Source of the DNA: Gautieria morchelliformis
Taxonomy: Eukaryota; Basidiomycota; Agaricomycetes; Gomphales; Gomphaceae
Direction: 5' to 3'
Length of the DNA stretch: 64,000 bases
Assembly (NCBI GenBank): GCA_015179125.1
Contig: WHVA01000115.1
Span: 62,001 to 126,000, forward strand
In this document: in pieces, positions 57,457 to 64,000 of the stretch
Numbering within the stretch: the first letter of the stretch is position 1
How the letters are laid out: each line of letters begins with the position of its first letter
The notes under the pieces: model-generated
What the model was told of the DNA's origin: nothing
Database searches by the model: none
Seen by the model: only the letters and a program-made list of their open reading frames with translations
Program-made: the position numbers and the translations under genes

Positions 57457-58780
57457 ATGTTGGACGTTCCTGGAACGAACATTGACGAGATCGAGGAACT
57501 TGATGCGGAGCTCATGCAAGCAGAGTGTGAAGCTGCAAGAAAGATGAAGACTTGGGCAAGAGTGCAAGGAAGCTGTGGAGAAGAAACAGCGGGAGGACGA
57601 AGAAAAAGCCGAGGCAGAACAGAAGGAGTGGGAGGCACAGGCTGAGGCCACGCGACTAGCTGAAGAGGCGCAAAAAGCCGAAGGGGCTCGGAAAGACGAG
57701 GAAGCTCGGAAAGCAGAGGAAGCGCGGGAGGCGGAAAAGAAAGCCTTGAAGGTGAAAGCCGACGAGGCTCGGAAGGCAATGGGGCCGGCATTCGAACGTG
57801 AGTGACAGCGACTTGTGGACATATTGGAAGCTGAAACGATCCAACAAGCCAATGTGGATCAAAACTACCACATCCCGTCACCTGAGCCAATAGTTGTGGA
57901 TTCGGCAACTGCGCAGGCTCAGATTTTGGCAGCAAAACATGCGGCCGAAAGAAATGCGGCTAAGGGGAAGCCAAAAGCCTCGGGACCGAAAAAGAGGAAA
58001 GCAACCGAGGAGTCAGATGAGGAGGAGTCAGATGAAGAAGTAAGTCCTCGGGTTGGGGGTTCGGCTTGACTTATGGTTATTTTCAGCGTGAACCTTGCGA
58101 TGTGTGCAGGCGTCGCCAAACCTGTTGTCTGCACGGGAAGAAAACTGCCTGCCAGCAGTGCGTGGACCGGAAGGTCCGGTGTAGTTTCCTGGACAGGAAA
58201 TGGAAGTGGAAGGATGAGGAGGGGACCGAGGGGCCGGGGCTGAAGAAGGCCAAGGTGGCTTTGGTCAAGCCATCAGGAGCCATACTGATGGTAGATATCC
58301 ATGCTGGACCATCGGGAGCGGGGATCAAGGGCCTGAAACCGGACGGGTTTACCGGAGCCGAGATCTCCCTGATGGTGAGGGACTTGCTGTCCCAACAAAA
58401 CCAGCAACTGGAGCGAAGTAACCACTTGCTCCGGGGTGTCTTGGACTTTGTGCAGCAAACTGAGCGGGACAATTCCAGGCTGAACAAGTGGCTCCACTTG
58501 TGGACCGCAGCAGCCAACAATGCTTGTGGTCGGGTTCAGGTTCGGATTGGGATGGGTTTGATTTGGCTGGGGGTTTGGGTTTGGGTTTGGGTTCAGGGAG
58601 TGTGGAAAGGGAAAAGGGGGTGGAGGAAAAAGACAAAGGAAAAGAGAAAGAGACAGAGGAAAAAGCAGAAGTGGAAGTGGGGTCGGGTTTGGGTGCGGAT
58701 GATGGAGACGAAGAAGATGAGCGGGATGACGGGGGAAAGGATGTGGATGAGGATGCTACTATGGAGGATAATTAAACGAA
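57457..58780 (+). pseudogene. Relic of a protein with a Zn2Cys6-type cysteine cluster
   Basis: Starts MLDVPGTNIDEIEELDAELM. A long Glu/Ala/Lys coiled coil follows (EEAQKAEGARKDEEARKAEE), then IPSPEPIVVDSATAQAQILA, a basic/acidic stretch (KRKATEESDEEESDEE) and a good intron at 58040-58086. The next exon has six cysteines spaced C-x2-C-x6-C-x7-C-x2-C-x6-C (from CDVCRRRQTCC through CVDRKVRC), the spacing of GAL4-type zinc clusters. It sits in mid-protein rather than at the N-terminus. After it come LSQQNQQLERSNHLLRGVL, a further coil, and a Gly/Glu/Asp-rich end. The reading frame is interrupted in a few places, so I treat it as a relic. I remember similar proteins in Agaricomycetes near retroelements; its role is unknown. 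Confidence 0.5.
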
Positions 58781-59019
58781 TGTTTTTTCGGATTTTCTAT
58801 CTTAATATGAATCTTTTTTCTTCGTACTTTTTGTTTTGGATCAGGATCAGGAACAGAAGTGAAATGAACAGACAGAGAGAAGGGGAAAAGCCAATAACTA
58901 CAAGCATAGCTATTTGGCAAAACGGCCAAGATAAAACATAGCAAAAGAGTGTTGTGTCTAAGTAAGAAAGTGACCATCAAATGAGTGAAAGGAAACGGGG
59001 GAGCTGAAGCTCGGGTTCA

Positions 59020-59920
59020 AGGAACCCATGGTCCAGGCTTGGCAGGGTAGGCCGAGTGAAAGTCAGTCACGATCTCGGCCACATGGCCGAGCTTGGTCGC
59101 AAGGACCCATGACGTCTCTTCATCGGTACCTTTATAACCAGCCCAACAGACGAGGTACAGGAGGTTACAGGGTCTACGGCGTCGGTCAATCGTGGAATCA
59201 AGAATCTTGGAAATCTCATACTCTGTCTCGCCGTCGATCTCGCGTTCGGGATTGCAAGTTAGACCATGGAGACATGAAAGACCAGGTGGACTGCCGGAAG
59301 GCTATCTGGGAGGCGTAGAATGTTAGCTCGGGATCCGCCTGGCCAATAATTTCAAAGGGACCAAGGTACTTCTCAGCCAGCTTCTTTCAGAGCCGGGTTG
59401 CTCAGAAGAACTGCGCTTTTACAAACATGGAGGATCCTATCATGAACTCGGGAGCGGGAGCGCGACGCGCGTCGGCCGAGGCCTGATACCGAGAATGAGC
59501 AGATTTGATTTGCTCTTTCAAGGCAGCATGAAGCCGGTCAAGGTCAACTGCGAAGTCTTGGGCTTGGGAGGATGCGAGGTCCCGTTCGGGGTGAACCGTG
59601 AGGTTCGGGTTGTATCCCTTGTTGGCAAAGAAAGGTGATATGCCAGTAGTTGCACTGGGAGCATTGTTGTACGCAAACTCGGCGAGTGGTAGCAACTCGG
59701 ACCACTTGTCCTGTTGATAATTGCAATACACACGAAGATACTGTTTGGTTGACACATTCGGTTTGACCGTCGCCTTCGGGATGATATCCCAAGGTGAAAT
59801 GCAGTTTCATGTCGAGAGCCTTACCCAGGGAACGGAAGAAGTGCGAGACAAATTCTGAACCTTGGTCAGATGTCACACGCCTATACTGCAGGCACGTGAG
59901 TGTGCACATGTAATGCAAAC
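59020..59920 (-). mobile_element. Ty3/gypsy chromovirus 3' fragment (fossil)
   Basis: The minus strand carries the second half of a Ty3 integrase (TSDQGSEFVSHFF, FAYNNAPSATTGISPFFANK) and a chromodomain (LYLVCWAGYKGTDEETSWV). No LTRs were found on either side. It is broken in several places and older than, and distinct from, the element at 28768-35024. Confidence 0.75.
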
Positions 59921-61177
59921 ATGTGACAGCCGGTTATGACATCATCAACCCATCGTACTTGCTCGCCAGGTATATGCGAGTGGAACACCTATTGTTTCAT
60001 TGTTCTTTCCTTTTCTTTGTTGTCCCCTTTAGTTTAGAACAAAAGCTACTCAGAGTATAAGTAGAACTCCATTAGATCATTCTCCTCAGTCATTTGGCTA
60101 CGCTCTCGCATTCAAACACTGAGGTGAGACAAAACACTTAGTATCTATTTCTCTTAACTCACCTGTATACCATAGATTGTTATCACAGTTTTATATAGAT
60201 CATATAATCTTACACAGATCCCAACCGAATCTTCAACACACACTTTACATGTTACAGTTCCCACCCGGTGCCACCTCCCTGGACCCAGGTCGATTCTCAC
60301 TGGGGGTGATCTCTCATCCTGCCCACGCCAACACATCATACTTGAGGCCTGAGGGGGCGTGCCCAAGGCCAAATAAGAGCAAAGATAAGATAGAGAGCCA
60401 TAACGGGATGACCCGTTGACAGATCACATTACGAAATCGGCAAAGATCACTACTTTAGGGAGAAATTGTATTACAAAATCATACGCTTTCACTTTACACA
60501 TTAAAAAACATGCCCATACATACCAACAAATACAATGAAATGCGAAGTCGGATCTATATCTTTGGTGGTTAGAGAGCCCTTGTCTTAGAACCAACACGAT
60601 GCTATGGATGCAAATCTGCAGGTAGTAAGTAGGCAAGTCGTTGACAGTACCTCTGGTAGCATGCTAAAGGAACCGATCAGGAAAGTCAAGGCTGTCATTT
60701 GAATATAATCGGCCTGCCAATCAGGGAAACCATGCATATTTCACAAAAGATTGTAATGACATTATAATATATGGAATCGTAATAAGTGCTAAAACATCAA
60801 CCCAGAGCATTATACCACTGGAATACCCCAAGGTATTGACGCGGCCATAGGGCATCATGATGATAGCGCATGGCCGCAGTACCACCATCGGGTCCCATGG
60901 GCTACCACAATGGCCTGTACCCACCACGGTTATCCCTAGTGGCATATAATAACCAAGAAATGACCGCCGACGTGGCATTAAGATAGCCTCATACTCGTAT
61001 CATTGCCATCGGGGCCCATGGGGTGCGATGATGGTGAGTTTGACCATAATTGCCTTCCGCGGTGTTAAGTTGCCATGGAGTTACAAACCGCGTGACACCC
61101 AGATGGGCAATGGCAGATATATAGGGGATAAAGTAGCAGCTGTTACAATACACTATAGACACCTCGGCCCTCCCAGC
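59921..61177. other. Intergenic, possible LTR-like remains
   Basis: 60340-60360 has CTTGAGGCCTGAGGGGGCG, like a copia-type purine tract, but I found no matching repeat pair. 60840-61030 contains an imperfect local repeat around CATCGGGTCCCATGGG and CATCGGGGCCCATGGG. No gene recognised. Confidence 0.35.
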
Positions 61178-62777
61178 CTACTCCGAGAATTCCAATTGCG
61201 CCAGCATCTGCCCATATGCAGTGTCGCCTTTCGGGGCAACATGTTCATGTGCGTTGGGAAATATTTTGCTAATGAAGCGTCAGTAAATTCCCAACACCCA
61301 AAATGGTTCATGCACCCTTTCCACCATCTCAACAAGACCTCGCATCGCGTTCCCATGCGTTCATGGGATAACAGGTCCTCGATTGCGCGATGAAAGGCCA
61401 GATAGTTAAATCGGCCAAGATCGCCGCCGACATTGAACGTGCCCTGGGAGGATAGGCCGAAATGTACCTGCAGGTATCCATGAGGTTGAAGCTGACATAA
61501 GAGGAGAACACACACCAAGGTCGCTATGTAACTTAAGGATGCAATAGAAATATCATTCATGTTGTTAAGCTGCACATTGCCCTTCTTCGTGGCATGGGCC
61601 GATGGTCCTCTACCCTCAATGGCACTGGGGCCAATAATGATCGCATGATAGGCCTGCAGAATGGCAAGGGCGATGGGAACATCGCAGCATCACAGAGAAT
61701 TGATACACGCACATGGACGAGTATATCGCTGCGCAAGAAACCTAACAACAAGTTGTTGGGATCGACCTTGTCATCTTCGTACAAGAAGACTGGAAAATCC
61801 TGCAGGCGGAATATTTCAATTCCTTCTCTAACCCGCCAACGAAACCTAATTATGAGTAAGGACAGTGACCGTGATATGCAAGGGGGCTATGTACTCTTCA
61901 TCTTCATCCCACTGCTGGAGTTTTGGGGCACTCACAAGCAGCCGCCCCATCTGAGGGTGGTTGAACCCTCGGCTCTCCTTGTCATTTGCCTTCAGAGCCG
62001 GGTGAAAGGAGCGAAGGGATTGCATGAGGTCTTTGACGTGTTTGATATCTTCACCACGTCCACTCGCGCGGGCGTTCTCCATCTGGGTCACAGGGCGTCA
62101 TCGACAATCTAGTGTTTCTCAGAGACAAGACTCTTACAATGCTGCTTGCCTCTTCTATGCTACGCGCTTGAATCTCATCTGTGAGACGAGGGCAGATCTC
62201 GATGAGTAGCTTGTATTGTTGCCAGGCGGTACGAAACCTAGGACACACAATGATGAATGGGCACATAGGAAGAAGGCAAAGTGTTACTGGGTATCATCAG
62301 GGTCAGCATCAGAAGGGTCGCCCAGACCTGCGTCCATGATAGTTTCAAAACGGCGCCACATTTCGACTGTGTGCGCAAAATGGCGTGCCGGCCTGGAAAG
62401 GGGGTCACGTTTGCTATAATAAAGGCAATGTGAGGTTAGCAGATACCAATGTCATGTCAAGGCAATGCCAACAGTTTCTTGCGCGAGGTTCCCTCAGAAT
62501 ATGAGGTGCGATACCTCTTCTGGCCAGCCTCATGTTCTGAGTCGGTGCCGGAAAGGGAGGCCACGCTGCCTGCACTGGCGGTCGCGTGGCCATGTGACTC
62601 TCCTCCCCATGTCAGTTCACTTGATGGGGAGGAGAATCGCACGCTACCACTGCGACTCAATGTGGCAGAGGTAGCGGTTGTGTGCCTTGTGGGCAAGCGT
62701 GAACTCGGCCTCCTTGGATAAGCATGGCGCCTGGATGAGCTGGGTTTGGGCTTGGAATGGAAGCGTGATGGGGGCAT
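61178..62777 (-). CDS. DUF6698-type protein, intact, 410 aa
   Basis: Eight exons on the minus strand: 62777-62473, 62413-62288, 62237-62138, 62082-61895, 61845-61713, 61653-61516, 61467-61316 and 61268-61178, with a stop at 61178. They sum to 1233 nt without a stop or frame loss. The N-terminus is basic and Ser-rich. The body follows the DUF6698 pattern: RGFNHPQMGRLL, FLYEDDKVDPNNLLLGFLRS, DISIASLSYIATL, VHFGLSSQGTFN, FHRAIEDLLSHE, LLRWWKGKIFPN and the end AYGQMLAQLEFSE. DUF6698 is widespread in Agaricomycetes, usually in many copies among repeats, and has no known function. The family order (G-R-L-L, then F..FLY...D, then LSS, then WW) is from memory. Introns are 47-60 bp with good branch sequences (CTAAC in intron 1). 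It is divergent from the 62954-63880 frame. Confidence 0.8.
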
Positions 62778-62953
62778 GGTGGGTCACAAAGAGGGGGTTC
62801 GGGTACAGAGACAGAGCCATGTCCCGTGGCCGACCGGGTATCTTATAGGTTCTGACCAGATTCATCACATGATACAGGTCGTTGGAACTTGCGCCGGGCT
62901 CAGTCATCTGCCCTAACTATGTCTTGCCGGCATGTTTCAGGCATGCCTGGACC

Positions 62954-63880
62954 ATGTCTCATGCCACCGTCCCATCCTCACATGAAGAACCGTCCATACC
63001 CCCAATGTCAGGCTGTATCAAGAACAGCCAAAGGATGGCTGACCGCATGGTACATTCCCACAATTGGGCGTCGTCACAAGCCATAGAGCTGCGAAGGGAG
63101 CTGACGCGTGCCTATGGCTCCCAGGCTGTTGACAAGGGAGGAGCATTGGACTCGCAGACGACTGACTCGCAGTTTGTCTGGGGTGCCCTTGGGGGTAAGT
63201 GTCCAGTGGCCATCCGGTCCCTGGATGGCCTCATCCCTCGCCCTGCAGTTCCAGGGCCTGACAGTAGCGCAATCGGTGATGTGCTCACCGGCCCCCCAGT
63301 TAAGATGGAAGCCACGCCACCACAACTGCTCCATGCCCTGGTCACGCATCCCCAAATCACCCCTTCCCGGCATCACAAACGTAAGTACAACTTGTGCGAG
63401 GACATACAGAGTGGTACTGATGTATTAGGGGCAGGTTCCATGTCTGACTCCCCCTACATGTCTGACTCCTACAATGTGTACGACAATGCGTCCATGGACT
63501 CCTCACCTCAAGTTCAGTCACCCAATTCGGCGGTGCACATCCTTGACCGGGAGTCGCAGGTCCACGAGGCCAACACATGCAATCACATGTTATGTTCAGT
63601 CATCGACGAGCTGGAACTCACAGTCGCGAGACTCCAGGGGGGCCCGAACTTCGCAATTCATGAGGCAAGATGGAGGTTATGAGAGGTTGCGACATGGGAT
63701 TGGTTGCACGAGAACATCAAAAAGATGTGGGTGCAACAGCTGGGATGTGATACCCGATATGTGGGGTGGGTCGACTCTTCTGGGAGGCGGGCAAGCAGCC
63801 CTCAGGAGGATCAGCAAGCGCAGGAATATTTCATTAACCATGTCTATGAAATAGTCATGCACTCCATGGAGTTGGTTTAA
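62954..63880 (+). pseudogene. Uncharacterised protein frame with one internal stop
   Basis: A single open stretch from MSHATVPSSHEEPSIPPMSG runs 242 codons to a TGA at 63680. It then continues in the same frame for another 65 codons (EVATWDWLHENIKKMWVQQL to VYEIVMHSMELV) before TAA at 63878. The part after the stop has good coding character, so the TGA probably breaks an older gene. Otherwise the protein simply ends there. Features: a charged helix (SQAIELRRELTRAYGSQ), a Ser/Met/Tyr-rich repeat (MSDSPYMSDSYN) and a helical pair near the stop (LCSVIDELELTVARLQ). No recognised domain. It starts 177 bp from the DUF6698 gene, head to head. Confidence 0.5.
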
Positions 63881-64000
63881 TCAGTATGCTAATCCAATAT
63901 ATACAATATATCACATTCCCGTGCAATCAGACGTGATGGTTGTTTCAATATGCACATTCTGCATCTATGTCATCACCATCATGCCAGTCATCCTCCACAC

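Noticed and set aside
59883-60420. Solo LTR
   Set aside because: TGTAATG and a purine-tract-like TGAGGGGGCG are present, but no paired repeat or target duplication could be found.

Overview
The window is nuclear DNA from a basidiomycete fungus, almost certainly an Agaricomycete; I cannot name the species. The evidence is the dense set of short introns (about 35-65 bp, GT..AG), families that are basidiomycete-specific or typical of the group (DUF6533 membrane proteins, a DUF6698 protein, an A-T-TE NRPS-like synthetase, a GMC oxidoreductase start) and a heavy load of Ty3 chromovirus, Ty1/copia, Tad-like LINE and Tc1/mariner elements. It reads as a repeat-rich accessory region in which ordinary genes are scattered, duplicated and broken.

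Layout. 1-16 kb: a small conserved uncharacterised protein (1473-2328), two related DUF6533 membrane-protein genes in the same orientation about 8 kb apart (5724-7636 and 13842-15757), a secreted Pro/Ser/Thr-repeat protein between them (8840-10384), and a LINE 3' fragment (about 11.4-12.1 kb). 16.4-19.3 kb: one well-formed 915-residue Ser/Pro-rich coiled-coil protein. 21.2-21.4 kb: the first three exons of a GMC oxidoreductase and nothing more. 21.6-28.2 kb: a 6.65-kb Tc1/mariner-type transposon with TA flanks and terminal inverted repeats of about 489 bp. 28.8-35.0 kb: a young Ty3 chromovirus beside a cut-off BTB/POZ gene. 36.2-41.6 kb: a decaying Cdc10-type septin and two uncharacterised genes or relics. 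42.6-44.8 kb: a gag-like relic ending in four consecutive hairpins. 46.3-54.2 kb: an A-T-TE synthetase split by a copia element with a perfect CTTCC target duplication. 55.4-59.9 kb: a second LINE fragment with its poly(A) tail, a gene relic with a Zn2Cys6-like cluster, and a Ty3 fragment. 61.2-63.9 kb: an intact eight-exon DUF6698 gene divergent from an uncharacterised reading frame.

The most unusual object is the mariner-type element. A five-exon DD34E transposase starts 61 bp inside the left inverted repeat. A second, four-exon gene of 572 codons starts about 97 bp inside the right one and runs towards it. Both starts are preceded by the same palindrome, GTCACGTGAC. Between the two converging genes lie four 55-bp repeats and two 9-bp G-rich minisatellite arrays in opposite orientation, the second enclosed by its own inverted arms of about 260 bp. 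This looks like a two-gene mariner with shared terminal promoters and a structured core.

Exon models were made by eye from splice signals, phase and protein likeness. Family names rest on recognised motifs, not on searches.
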